Source of the DNA: Hyphomicrobiales bacterium
Lineage (GTDB): Bacteria; Pseudomonadota; Alphaproteobacteria; Rhizobiales; Aestuariivirgaceae
Direction of reading: 5' to 3'
DNA: 15,317 nucleotides
Assembly: GCA_025362535.1 (NCBI GenBank)
Contig: JANYGE010000103.1
Span: forward strand, 1-15,317
The notes beneath the pieces are model-generated. The model ran no database searches. It saw nothing but the letters and a program-made list of their open reading frames with translations, and was not told the DNA's origin. Both the position numbers and the translations under genes were made by a program. Shown here one piece after another: positions 1 through 7,271 of the stretch. Position 1 is the first letter of the stretch, and every line of letters begins with the position of its first letter.

Positions 1-965
1 CCGAAGGTGTGGCGATCCTTTATATTTCGCACCGGCTTGAAGAGGTGCGCAAACTTTGCTCGGCAGCGACTGTGCTGCGCCATGGCAAAGTGGTGGCCAC
101 CTGTGATCCGCGCAAGGAAACCCCAGCCAGTATGGCGCGCATGATGGTGGGCAGTGATGTAGCCGCCATTCATGCAGAGAAAAATAATAGAGCTGGCCCC
201 GTCAGATTATCCGTGCACGGATTAAATCTCGCAGGCGATGGTGCCTTTTCGGTGTCGCTCAAGAATATCAATCTTGATGTGCAAGGTGGTGAGCTGGTGG
301 CCATTGCAGGCGTTGCAGGCAATGGTCAATCGGAATTTTTTGATGCCATTTCAGGCGAGTATCTTTCCAAGCAGGATTCCATCGTGATTGATGGCGCAGC
401 TTGTGGTTCAGAATCTGTAACCCAGCGGCGCAAGCGTGGGGCGGCCTTTGTGCCAGAGGAACGTCTGGGCCATGGCGCTGTGCCCAGTTTTGTTTTGTCG
501 GAAAATGTGGTGCTCACCCGCCATGCCGATGTGGCCAGCAAAGGCATTGTCAACCGCTCATCGGCCGTGCAATTGGCGGCCAAAGTGATCAAGACTTTTG
601 ATGTGCGCAAGGGCAAGGCTGATCCGGAAGCGCGGGCTTTATCAGGTGGCAATCTGCAGAAATTTGTGGTGGGGCGTGAGCTTGAGCGCAATCCAAAAAT
701 CCTGGTGGTGAACCAGCCGACCTGGGGCGTTGATGCGGGAGCTGCCGCCACTATCCGCCAAGCCTTGGTTGATCTTGCCCGTTCGGGGGCTGCTGTCTTG
801 GTGATCAGTCAGGATCTGGATGAGATTTTTGAAATCGCTGATCGTATTGCCGTTATTTCGCGCGGCCAGCTTTCACCCGCGGTGACAGCACAAGAATTAT
901 CCTTGGAAAAAATCGGCCTGCTTATGGCTGGCTCAGGTGAGGTGTCTCATGCGGCTCATTCTTGA
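1..965 (+). CDS. Purine/nucleoside ABC transporter ATP-binding protein (3' part)
   Basis: This is the C-terminal part of a two-domain ATPase that powers a BmpA-type (NupO/YufO-like) importer. The gene enters from the left edge; the reading frame starts at base 3, and the GTG at 9 is internal, not a start. The first nucleotide-binding domain is represented only by its H-loop (ISHRLEE). The second domain is complete. Counting from the GTG at 9, it has a P-loop GVAGNGQS (about residues 101-108), signature LSGGN (211-215) and Walker B ILVVNQP (231-237). It is degenerate in the way usual for this family: Gln replaces the Walker A Lys, and Asn-Gln replaces the Walker B Asp-Glu. ATP hydrolysis is therefore expected mainly at the other site. 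The stop overlaps the next permease by 17 bases. Family assignment is firm. The purine substrate is inferred from downstream purine catabolic genes. Confidence 0.93.
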   Translation, partial: EGVAILYISHRLEEVRKLCSAATVLRHGKVVATCDPRKETPASMARMMVGSDVAAIHAEKNNRAGPVRLSVHGLNLAGDGAFSVSLKNINLDVQGGELVAIAGVAGNGQSEFFDAISGEYLSKQDSIVIDGAACGSESVTQRRKRGAAFVPEERLGHGAVPSFVLSENVVLTRHADVASKGIVNRSSAVQLAAKVIKTFDVRKGKADPEARALSGGNLQKFVVGRELERNPKILVVNQPTWGVDAGAAATIRQALVDLARSGAAVLVISQDLDEIFEIADRIAVISRGQLSPAVTAQELSLEKIGLLMAGSGEVSHAAHS

Positions 966-2004
966 GAAGCGGGCTGAACGCTCGTGGAAAATGGCGCTGG
1001 CCTCGCCTCTCATTGCGATTGCTCTCACGCTGATCTTTGGCGGCATTGTTTTTGCGTTGCGCGGGGTTGAACCTCTGCATGGCCTCTATGTGTTTTTCAT
1101 TGAGCCCCTCACCGATGAATGGGCCCGTGAAAAGCTGATTGTGAAAGCCACCCCTCTGGTGCTGATCGGCGCTGGTTTGGCGCTGTGTTACACTGCTAAT
1201 ATCTGGAACATTGGAGCCGAAGGGCAATTTGTTATTGGCGCCTTGGCGGCAGGTGCCGTGCCCGTGTTGTTCTCCGGCTGGCAGACGCCAGATGTCATGC
1301 TTGTCATGTTGATTTTAGGTGCCATTGGCGGGGCCTTATGGGCGCTTATTCCAGCGGCCTTGCGGGTGCGGTATAAGGCCAATGAAATTCTCACCTCGCT
1401 GATGCTGGTCTATGTGGCGCGGCTTTTATTTGATTGGCTGGTGCGTGGTGTCATGCGCGATCCACTCGGCATGAATTTCCCCAAGACCGTGCGCTTTGTG
1501 GGCTGGCAGCGCCTGCCCACCTGGGGCGATATTCATTTGGGCGCATTGATTGCGTTGATTGCTGCGCTTGGCCTTGCCTTCATGATGGCGCGCATGTTGA
1601 AAGGCTTTGAACTGCGCACCTTAGGCGCAGCCCCGCGCGCTGGGCGCTTTGCCGGATTCTCCGCTGATAAAGCGGTTTACTTCTGCTTTGCCGTATCGGG
1701 TGCGCTGGCTGGCCTTGCTGGGGCCTGCGATGTGATGGGGGTGAGCAAGCAATTGCAAACGCCTTATGAGCCCAATTATGGTTTCGTTGCCATTATCGTT
1801 GCATTTTTGGGCAGGCTTAATCCCGTTGGGGTTATATTGGCAGCCCTGCTTTTGGCGCTCACTTTTATTGGTGGCGAGGCGGCGCAGGTTTCATTGGGCA
1901 TTCCCGATAAAATTGCCAAAGTGTTTCAGGGCATATTGCTGTTTTTCATTTTGGCTTGCGACACGCTGATCCTCTACCGTATTCGTTTTGAGAGCAAAAA
2001 ATAA
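949..2004 (+). CDS. ABC transporter permease, purine/nucleoside type (first)
   Basis: This is an inner-membrane permease of the BPD_transp_2 family (NupP/YufP-like), 351 residues. It has a single N-terminal membrane segment (about residues 13-38) and then further hydrophobic segments. The family hallmark ALCYTANIWNIGAEGQF follows about residue 80. I chose the ATG at 949 over the GTG at 937 because an AGGTGAG-like ribosome site lies at 935-941, at suitable distance from 949 and overlapping the GTG. The gene starts inside the end of the ATPase gene and its TAA shares one base with the next ATG, so translation of the three transporter genes is probably coupled. It should form a heterodimer with the second permease. 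Substrate (nucleobase, nucleoside or a related purine) is inferred from context. Confidence 0.93.
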   Translation: MRLILEKRAERSWKMALASPLIAIALTLIFGGIVFALRGVEPLHGLYVFFIEPLTDEWAREKLIVKATPLVLIGAGLALCYTANIWNIGAEGQFVIGALAAGAVPVLFSGWQTPDVMLVMLILGAIGGALWALIPAALRVRYKANEILTSLMLVYVARLLFDWLVRGVMRDPLGMNFPKTVRFVGWQRLPTWGDIHLGALIALIAALGLAFMMARMLKGFELRTLGAAPRAGRFAGFSADKAVYFCFAVSGALAGLAGACDVMGVSKQLQTPYEPNYGFVAIIVAFLGRLNPVGVILAALLLALTFIGGEAAQVSLGIPDKIAKVFQGILLFFILACDTLILYRIRFESKK

Positions 2005-2879
2005 TGGAGCAATTTCTCGCCATTTTCGCCACCATCGTCACCGCCTCAACCCCATTGCTGATCGCCGCCTTAGGTGAGCTGGTGGTGGAGCGTTCGGGGG
2101 TTCTCAATCTGGGGGTTGAAGGCATGATGGTGATGGGGGCTGTGGCAGGCTTCGGCGTGGCCTTTGCCACGGGCAATCCTTATCTGGGGGTGGTGGCCAG
2201 TATTATCGCGGGCATGCTGATGTCCCTTTTGTTCGGGCTATTGACCCTCACTTTGCTGAGCAATCAGGTGGCCACCGGCCTTGCCATCACTCTGCTTGGG
2301 CTTGGCCTTTCCGCCTTGATTGGTGAAAGTCTGGTGGGCCAGCCCATCGCGCGCATTCCGAATTTTCATGGCATTGATATTCTCATCGTGGCTTCTTTTG
2401 CACTGGCGGGCCTCACCAGTTGGGTTCTATTTAAAACCCGCCTCGGCCTCGTCATTCGGGCTGTTGGGGATAATCACCATTCGGCCCATGCCATGGGCTT
2501 TAAAGTGATTGCGGTGCGCTATCTTTGTGTGGCCTTTGGCGGGGCCTGTGCGGGGCTGGCAGGCGGCTATCTGTCGCTTGCCTATACGCCGCAATGGGTG
2601 GAAAACATGACGGCAGGGCGGGGCTGGATCGCACTGGCCTTGGTGGTGTTTGCCACCTGGCTTCCGGGCCGGGTGATTATTGGGGCTTATTTATTCGGGG
2701 CTATTTCCATTTTGGCCTATACGGTGCAAACCTTTGCCTGGGGCATTCCATCACAGTGGTTATCTTCACTGCCTTATCTTGTCACAGTGGCTGCACTTGT
2801 GGTTATCTCTGGCAATCGGCAGCTCATGCGGGCGAACACGCCAACCTGCTTAGGTCAGTCATTCGTGCCTGATCGCTAA
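2004..2879 (+). CDS. ABC transporter permease, purine/nucleoside type (second)
   Basis: This is the second inner-membrane permease of the importer, 291 residues, BPD_transp_2 family and NupQ/YufQ-like. The N-terminal motif ELVVERSGVLNLGVEGMM (about residues 27-44) is characteristic of the shorter partner in Bmp-type purine and nucleoside transporters. Long hydrophobic segments fill most of the protein. The ATG shares its A with the TAA of the preceding permease gene. A 103-base gap with a strong hairpin follows before the binding-protein gene, the first real break in the transporter operon. The C-terminus after the last hydrophobic segment (about residue 272) is short and polar. No truncation is evident. 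Confidence 0.92.
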   Translation: MEQFLAIFATIVTASTPLLIAALGELVVERSGVLNLGVEGMMVMGAVAGFGVAFATGNPYLGVVASIIAGMLMSLLFGLLTLTLLSNQVATGLAITLLGLGLSALIGESLVGQPIARIPNFHGIDILIVASFALAGLTSWVLFKTRLGLVIRAVGDNHHSAHAMGFKVIAVRYLCVAFGGACAGLAGGYLSLAYTPQWVENMTAGRGWIALALVVFATWLPGRVIIGAYLFGAISILAYTVQTFAWGIPSQWLSSLPYLVTVAALVVISGNRQLMRANTPTCLGQSFVPDR

Positions 2880-2880
2880 A

Positions 2881-2925
2881 AGAACATCCCGCAAAAGTTG
2901 AAGACTTTTGCGATAAGGATTTTCT
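2881..2925. repeat. RIME-like intergenic hairpin
   Basis: The sequence shows a nested palindrome. The inner stem is CGCAAAAGT (2890-2898) pairing perfectly with ACTTTTGCG (2904-2912) around loop TGAAG. The outer arms AGAACATCC (2881-2889) and GGATTTTCT (2917-2925) pair with one mismatch. A four-base bulge, ATAA, lies on the 3' side. From memory it resembles the rhizobial intergenic palindromes often called RIME, with a CGCAAAAGT...TTTTGCGA core flanked by outer arms. It begins two bases after the permease stop. It lacks a clean U-run directly after the stem, so an RNA stability or processing role is at least as likely as termination. Confidence 0.7.
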
Positions 2926-2982
2926 CAATAAGATATAAGAATAGTAATGGGAATAACGGGACTTCAACACGGAGAATACAAA

Positions 2983-4041
2983 ATGAAAAAATTAATGTTA
3001 TCGGCAGCAGTTGTTGCCATGGCTTTGGGTGCGGCATCTGCCTCAGCCAATGCCGCAGACAAGTTCAAGGCCTGCTGGATTTACCTCGGTGCCATCGGCG
3101 ATTTCGGCTGGACCTATCAGCACAATGAAGGTGTGAAGCAAGTTCAAGCCGAATTAGGTGACAAGGTTGAAACGGTTTTCGTTGAAAACGTAGCCGAAGC
3201 CGACAGTGCCACAGCCATTGAGCGTTTGGCCCGTGATGGCTGCAAAATCATTTTCACAACCTCATTTGGTTATATGGAGCCAACTTTAGAAGTGGCCGCC
3301 AAATATCCTGATGTGAAGTTTGAACATGCCACCGGGTATAAAACCGCTGACAACGTGACAACTTATAACGCCAAGTTCCATCAGGGCCGTTATGTGCAAG
3401 GGCAAATTGCTGCCAAAATGTCAAAGACTGGCGTTGCAGGCTATATTGGCTCCTTCCCCATTCCTGAAGTGGTTGCAGGCATCAATGCCTTCATGCTCGG
3501 CGCACAATCCGTGAACCCCGATTTCAAAGTGAAGATCGTTTGGGCCAACACCTGGTTTGATCCTGGCAAAGAAGGCGATGCAGCAAAAGTGCTGTTCAGC
3601 CAAGGTGCTGATATTATCGTGCAACACACTGACTCAGCAGCTCCGATCACGGTTGCTGAAGAGCAAAAGAAACTGGGCTTTGGTCAAGCTTCCGACCAGA
3701 TTAAGTTTGGTCCACACGCTCAAATGACCGCGACCATGGATAATTGGGGCCCCTATTATGTGCGCCGCGTCAAGGCCGCCATGGATGGCACTTGGAAATC
3801 GCAACAATCATGGGATGGCATGGCTGAAGGCACCGTGAAAATGGCGCCCATCACCAATGTTCCGGATGATGTGAAAGCCATGGCCGAAAAAACCATTGCT
3901 GATATCACCTCCGGCGCGCTTGATCCCTTTGGTGGCAAAGTCACCAAGCAAGATGGCACTGTGGTCGACAAGGTTGATGACGGCATGATCCTCGGCATGA
4001 ACTGGTACGTCAAAGGCATCGACGACAAACTGCCCCAGTAA
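2983..4041 (+). CDS. Periplasmic BMP-family purine-binding protein
   Basis: This is the substrate-binding protein of the importer, 352 residues, PnrA/BmpA (BMP) family. The N-terminus is a Sec signal peptide: MKK, then a hydrophobic stretch, with likely cleavage in ASANA|AD near residue 24. There is no lipobox cysteine, so it should be a soluble periplasmic protein rather than a lipoprotein. The mature chain opens with CWIYLGAIGDFGWTYQHNEG (31-50), the usual first strand and ligand loop of the family. The region near residue 255 (DNWGPYYVRRV) and the end (GMNWYVKGID) are also typical. I chose ATG 2983 over the in-frame ATG 2947 because GGAG lies at 2971-2974 and because the signal peptide starts there. 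The ligand is unproven. Placement directly upstream of urate, OHCU and guanine enzymes suggests a nucleobase, oxopurine or nucleoside. Confidence 0.92.
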   Translation: MKKLMLSAAVVAMALGAASASANAADKFKACWIYLGAIGDFGWTYQHNEGVKQVQAELGDKVETVFVENVAEADSATAIERLARDGCKIIFTTSFGYMEPTLEVAAKYPDVKFEHATGYKTADNVTTYNAKFHQGRYVQGQIAAKMSKTGVAGYIGSFPIPEVVAGINAFMLGAQSVNPDFKVKIVWANTWFDPGKEGDAAKVLFSQGADIIVQHTDSAAPITVAEEQKKLGFGQASDQIKFGPHAQMTATMDNWGPYYVRRVKAAMDGTWKSQQSWDGMAEGTVKMAPITNVPDDVKAMAEKTIADITSGALDPFGGKVTKQDGTVVDKVDDGMILGMNWYVKGIDDKLPQ

Positions 4042-4050
4042 GAACCAAGA

Positions 4051-4172
4051 GCCCTCATCCGCCCTTCGGGCACCTTCTCCCATTTGTAAGTACAAACGGG
4101 AGAAGGCCGGAATTCTCGCCTTCTCCCGCGCGCCTTCGCGTGGGAGAAGGTGGCCAACGGCCGGATGAGGGC
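4051..4172. repeat. Multi-hairpin palindromic repeat, intergenic copy A
   Basis: This is an imperfect 122-base palindrome filling most of the gap between the binding-protein gene and puuD. The outer arms are GCCCTCATCCG (4051-4061) and CGGATGAGGGC (4162-4172), and pairing continues inward with small mismatches. Inside lie two more hairpins. One is at 4074-4105: CTTCTCCC-ATTTGTA, loop AG, TACAAAC-GGGAGAAG, with one mismatch. The other is at 4119-4150: CCTTCTCCC-GCGCG, loop CCTT, then CGCG-TGGGAGAAGG, with one mismatch. The same outer-arm and two-inner-hairpin layout, with closely similar arm sequence, recurs inside uraD (copy B). It resembles repeats seen widely in Rhizobiales genomes, judged from memory. 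It could terminate, attenuate or process the transcript between transporter and enzyme genes. Confidence 0.88.
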
Positions 4173-4194
4173 CCTTCACCACGAGTACCACACC

Positions 4195-5349
4195 ATGGAC
4201 CCCTTTCTTCTCGAATGGCTGAATATTCTCGTGCGCTGGGGCCATCTGGTGGCTGGCATCGCGTGGATTGGCACATCATTTTATTTTGTGGCGCTTGACC
4301 TTTCGCTGAAAAACCAAGAGGCATGGGAAGTCCACGGCGGGGGCTTTTATCACGTCAAAAAATTTCTCTCCGCTCCCCCCAACCTGCCACCGGATTTGAT
4401 CTGGTTTAAGTGGGAGGCCTATCTTGCCTGGATCACTGGCTTTGGGCTTTTGATCCTGCAATATTATGTGCAAGCTGATTTATTTCTGATTGATCCCACC
4501 GTGTTGCCGCTTCTGCCCTGGCAGGCCATTGCGATTTCTGTGGTGTCGCTGTTTGCGGGCTGGTTGATTTATGATGGCATCTGCCGCTCACCCATTGGCC
4601 AGCACACCGGATGGTTAGCGCTCTGCGTTTACGCCTTGATCGTGATTGCCGCCTTTAATTATGGCCGGGTATTTTCAGGGCGCGGCACCTTCATTCATAT
4701 TGGCGCATTTATCGGCACCATAATGGCGGCCAATGTGTTTGCGGTGATCATTCCCAATCAACGCAAAATCACTGCAGCCCTTCTCAAAGGCGAAAAGCCT
4801 GATCCCAAATATGGTGCGATCGGCAAACAGCGCTCCCTGCATAACACCTATCTCACCTTGCCGGTGTTGTTCATGATGACCAGCAATCACTATGCCATCA
4901 TCACCGGCTATCCGCAGGCTTGGGCCTTGGTTGGTCTTGTAGTGTTGGGCGGCGGTGTTGCGCGGCATTTTCTGCTGCGCACTGAAGTGCATGATGACAT
5001 AGCCGAAATCGCCTGGACCATTCCGGTGATAGCCTTATGTCTGGTGGCAGCCGTCATGCTCACCGAACCCAGTAAATCGCTGATTCCGGCGGGCCTCAAA
5101 ACCAGCGATGCCGAAGTAATGGCATTGGTTCAAACCCATTGCCAGTCTTGCCATTCGGCTAACCCGACAGATGCGAATATTAAACAAGCACCCAAAGGCA
5201 TTATGTTCGCCAGCACCGATGATTTGAAGCATTATGCCAGGCAGATCGAAGCGCAAGCCGTGCGCAACAGGTCCATGCCACTGGGCAATAAAACCCACAT
5301 GACGGTTGAAGAACGCCAAAAACTTGGCGCATGGCTGGCAGCGCAATGA
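4195..5349 (+). CDS. puuD: Membrane-bound urate oxidase with cytochrome c domain (PuuD)
   Basis: This enzyme oxidises urate to 5-hydroxyisourate and passes electrons to its own cytochrome c domain rather than making H2O2 as soluble uricase does. It is 384 residues. Residues 1-290 form the Urate_ox_N (DUF989) membrane part with about eight hydrophobic helices; the start EWLNILVRWGHLVAGIAWIG is typical, and conserved histidines include H17 and others in the helices. Residues about 303-384 form a class I cytochrome c with CQSCH (316-320) and a probable axial Met in SMPLGN (M361). The heme domain should face the periplasm. ATG 4195 is preferred because the family begins with this peptide. Upstream in-frame starts (ATG 4165, GTG 4150) lie within repeat copy A and would add repeat-encoded residues. 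The stop overlaps uraD as ATGA. Confidence 0.95.
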   Translation: MDPFLLEWLNILVRWGHLVAGIAWIGTSFYFVALDLSLKNQEAWEVHGGGFYHVKKFLSAPPNLPPDLIWFKWEAYLAWITGFGLLILQYYVQADLFLIDPTVLPLLPWQAIAISVVSLFAGWLIYDGICRSPIGQHTGWLALCVYALIVIAAFNYGRVFSGRGTFIHIGAFIGTIMAANVFAVIIPNQRKITAALLKGEKPDPKYGAIGKQRSLHNTYLTLPVLFMMTSNHYAIITGYPQAWALVGLVVLGGGVARHFLLRTEVHDDIAEIAWTIPVIALCLVAAVMLTEPSKSLIPAGLKTSDAEVMALVQTHCQSCHSANPTDANIKQAPKGIMFASTDDLKHYARQIEAQAVRNRSMPLGNKTHMTVEERQKLGAWLAAQ

Positions 5350-5954
5350 TCGCACTTGCCGAGATCAACCGCATGACGCCCGACGCGTTCGTCACAGAAT
5401 TTGGCGAAATCGCCGAACATTCGCCATGGGTGGCAGAGGCTGTGGCCAAGGGACCTCATCCGCCCCTTCGGGGCACCTTCTCCAAAGGAGAAGGGCAGTT
5501 TATCGAGGGCGATGCGCAACCTCTACCCTTCCCCTCTGGGGAAGGTGCCCAAAGGGCGGATGAGGTCCCTTTCTCAAGCCTAGGTGACATCATTTCCCGT
5601 TTCACTCAAGCCGTTATGGCCGCCTCTCAAACCCAACAGCTTGCACTTCTGCGTGCCCATCCTGATCTCGCAACCCGCGCCAAGCTCACAACAGATTCAA
5701 CCCGTGAACAGCAAGGCGCTGGCCTTGATACATTGAGCGCGGAAGAATTTGCCACATTCACCGCACTGAATAATCAGTACAAGGAGCAAAATGGTTTCCC
5801 TTTTATTTTTGCCGTAAAGGGGGCCACCAAACACCAGATTCTCGCAAGCTTTGAACAACGCATTCACCACGCGCGTGAAGATGAATTCAAAGTGGCACTC
5901 CAGCAAGTCTGCAAAATCATCGGCTTTCGAATTGAAGCAAAGGTGACGGAATGA
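5346..5954 (+). CDS. uraD: OHCU decarboxylase with in-frame repeat insertion (UraD)
   Basis: The enzyme decarboxylates 2-oxo-4-hydroxy-4-carboxy-5-ureidoimidazoline to S-allantoin, the last step of urate conversion. It is 202 residues, against a usual 160-170. Family motifs are present: EHSPWVAEA (24-32), LRAHPDLA with the probable catalytic His (H105), and LNNQYKEQNGFPFIF (141-155). Residues 38-75 are foreign to the family and are exactly encoded by palindromic repeat copy B (114 bases, 38 codons, no stop). Without them the sequence reads AKGPFSSLGDI and the length is 164, as expected. ATG 5346 is chosen because it forms an ATGA overlap with puuD; the ATG at 5331 lies further inside puuD. 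The stop overlaps guaD as ATGA. Reading frames on both sides of the insert are intact, so the protein is probably still made. Whether it is active is unknown. Confidence 0.93.
   Translation: MIALAEINRMTPDAFVTEFGEIAEHSPWVAEAVAKGPHPPLRGTFSKGEGQFIEGDAQPLPFPSGEGAQRADEVPFSSLGDIISRFTQAVMAASQTQQLALLRAHPDLATRAKLTTDSTREQQGAGLDTLSAEEFATFTALNNQYKEQNGFPFIFAVKGATKHQILASFEQRIHHAREDEFKVALQQVCKIIGFRIEAKVTE
5448..5571. repeat. Multi-hairpin palindromic repeat, copy B, inside uraD
   Basis: This is a 124-base palindrome. Its outer arms are AAGGGACCTCATCCG (5448-5462) and CGGATGAGGTCCCTT (5557-5571), which are perfect complements. Pairing then continues through CCCCTTCGGGGCACCTTC against GGAAGGTGCCCAAAGGG with small mismatches. 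Two inner hairpins follow the same plan as copy A: CCTTCTCC-AAA-GGAGAAGG, and CCTTCCCC-TCT-GGGGAAGG. The likely inserted segment is 5457-5570 (114 bases). It leaves CCT on both sides (5454-5456 and 5568-5570), which could be a three-base target duplication or simply part of the palindrome arms. The encoded peptide includes SGEGAQRADE. Confidence 0.9.
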
Positions 5955-7210
5955 CCAAACTGCTCATTGGCCAAATCGTTGCCTTCGGTGAAACCGCCCA
6001 AGACCTCAGCCATGACACGCGCGGCGCCATTGCCATTGGTGATGATGGCCGGATTTTGTTTCGCGGGCCGCTCTCACTTTTGCCACGCGCCTTTGATCTC
6101 ACGCCGCGCGAGGATTATGGCGAGCAGATTTTGATGGCGGGCTTTATTGATGCGCATATTCATTTCCCACAAAATCGCATTCTGGCCGCTGCCGCTGTTG
6201 ATCTTCTCGATTGGCTCACACGCTACACCTTTCCTGAAGAAGCGCTTTACGCCGACCCCACTTATGCCGCCGCCGCCGCCACAACTTTTCTGAACACGCT
6301 CTATCGCTATGGCACCACCTCTGCGCTCGCCTTTTGTTCATCGCATAAGGCTTGCGCAGAAGCCCTGTTCGAAGCAGCGGCCAAACGCAACATGGCTTTG
6401 ATCACCGGAAAAACCTTGATGGACCGCAACGCCATTCCCGCCGTTCATGACACGGTGGAATCTGGCGCTTTGGATACGCTGGCTTTACACAAGGCCTTTC
6501 ATGGCAAGGGCCGTTTGCGCCATGCCGTAACCCCGCGTTTTGCTGTCACCTCAACTGATGCACAGTTACAATCTGCTGGCGAGCTGTTGCGCCAGTGCAA
6601 AGGTGCTTTGATGCAAACCCACCTTTCCGAAAGCGCTGGCGAAATTGCCTTCGTCAAACAGCTCTTCCCCAATGATCAGGATTATACCGCAGTCTACGAA
6701 CGCTTTGGTCTCGTCACCGATCACAGCCTGTTTGCCCATGGCATTCATTTATCGCCGCGTGAGCTTAGCGCCTTGAATGAGGCGGGCAGCATCGTCATGC
6801 ATTGCCCCACCTCAAACACCTTCTTAGGTTCCGGCCTCATGCCCTTCCAAGGACGCACCAAGCTCGCCCTCGCCACTGATATTGGCGGCGGCACCAGTTA
6901 TTCCATGCTGCAAACCATGGGTGAGGCCTACAAAGTTCAAATGCTCACCGGACGCAAACTGAAAGCCGCTGAACTGTTCTTCATGTCCACCCTGGGCAAC
7001 GCGCGCGCCCTTCGCATCGACCAGGAAACCGGAAGCATAGCGCTCGGCAAATTCGCCGACATCATCGTCCTCAATCCAACCGCCACCCCCGTGCTCGCCG
7101 CCCGGCATAAGCTGTCAAATTCTATCGAAGATGTTCTCTTCGCCCTCGCCCTGCTCGGCGATGACCGCAGCATTGCCGCCACTTATGTGGCCGGAGAGAA
7201 AGTCTATTAA
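5951..7210 (+). CDS. guaD: Guanine deaminase
   Basis: This enzyme hydrolyses guanine to xanthine and ammonia, feeding the oxidative route to urate. It is 419 residues, close to the usual length, in the amidohydrolase (metallo-dependent hydrolase) superfamily. Metal ligands and active-site residues are visible: GFIDAHIHFPQNR with H69 and H71, THLSES with H224 and E227, FAHGIHLS with H263, and ATDIGGGTS with D310. PRFAVTST near 195-202 and MHCPTSN near 283-289 are also typical of guanine deaminase. It begins in an ATGA overlap with uraD and is the last gene of the operon; the next gene downstream is convergent. The substrate call rests on motif resemblance and purine context. Related deaminases for other purines or pterins remain possible but less likely. 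Confidence 0.93.
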   Translation: MTKLLIGQIVAFGETAQDLSHDTRGAIAIGDDGRILFRGPLSLLPRAFDLTPREDYGEQILMAGFIDAHIHFPQNRILAAAAVDLLDWLTRYTFPEEALYADPTYAAAAATTFLNTLYRYGTTSALAFCSSHKACAEALFEAAAKRNMALITGKTLMDRNAIPAVHDTVESGALDTLALHKAFHGKGRLRHAVTPRFAVTSTDAQLQSAGELLRQCKGALMQTHLSESAGEIAFVKQLFPNDQDYTAVYERFGLVTDHSLFAHGIHLSPRELSALNEAGSIVMHCPTSNTFLGSGLMPFQGRTKLALATDIGGGTSYSMLQTMGEAYKVQMLTGRKLKAAELFFMSTLGNARALRIDQETGSIALGKFADIIVLNPTATPVLAARHKLSNSIEDVLFALALLGDDRSIAATYVAGEKVY

Positions 7211-7271
7211 CAATATCAAACAGCAGGTCACCAAGGCAACTTGCGCTTATTCTCACAATAGGATTATATTG
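7211..7271. other. Convergent gap between guaD and aldolase gene
   Basis: These 61 bases separate two convergent operons. A weak AT-rich hairpin, ACAATA (7255-7260) with TATTGT (7267-7272), overlaps the aldolase stop and is followed by a short T-run at 7282-7286. It may help end transcription from the left, but the stem is only six A/T-rich pairs. I see no strong terminator for either operon. Confidence 0.3.

Noticed and set aside
2926..2982. Promoter for the binding-protein gene in the AT-rich stretch with TATAAG
   Set aside because: No -35 box at proper spacing is seen, so the call would rest on a single common hexamer.
3808..4324. Antisense open frames across the end of the binding-protein gene, repeat copy A and the start of puuD
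   Set aside because: They read through a palindrome and the opposite strand of two well-supported genes. Their peptides show no family motifs, only repeat-encoded GEGARRADE-type sequence.
5346..5954. uraD as a pseudogene broken by the repeat
   Set aside because: The insert length is a multiple of three, has no stop, and both halves keep conserved motifs in one frame with intact overlaps to puuD and guaD. A working gene with an added loop is the simpler reading.
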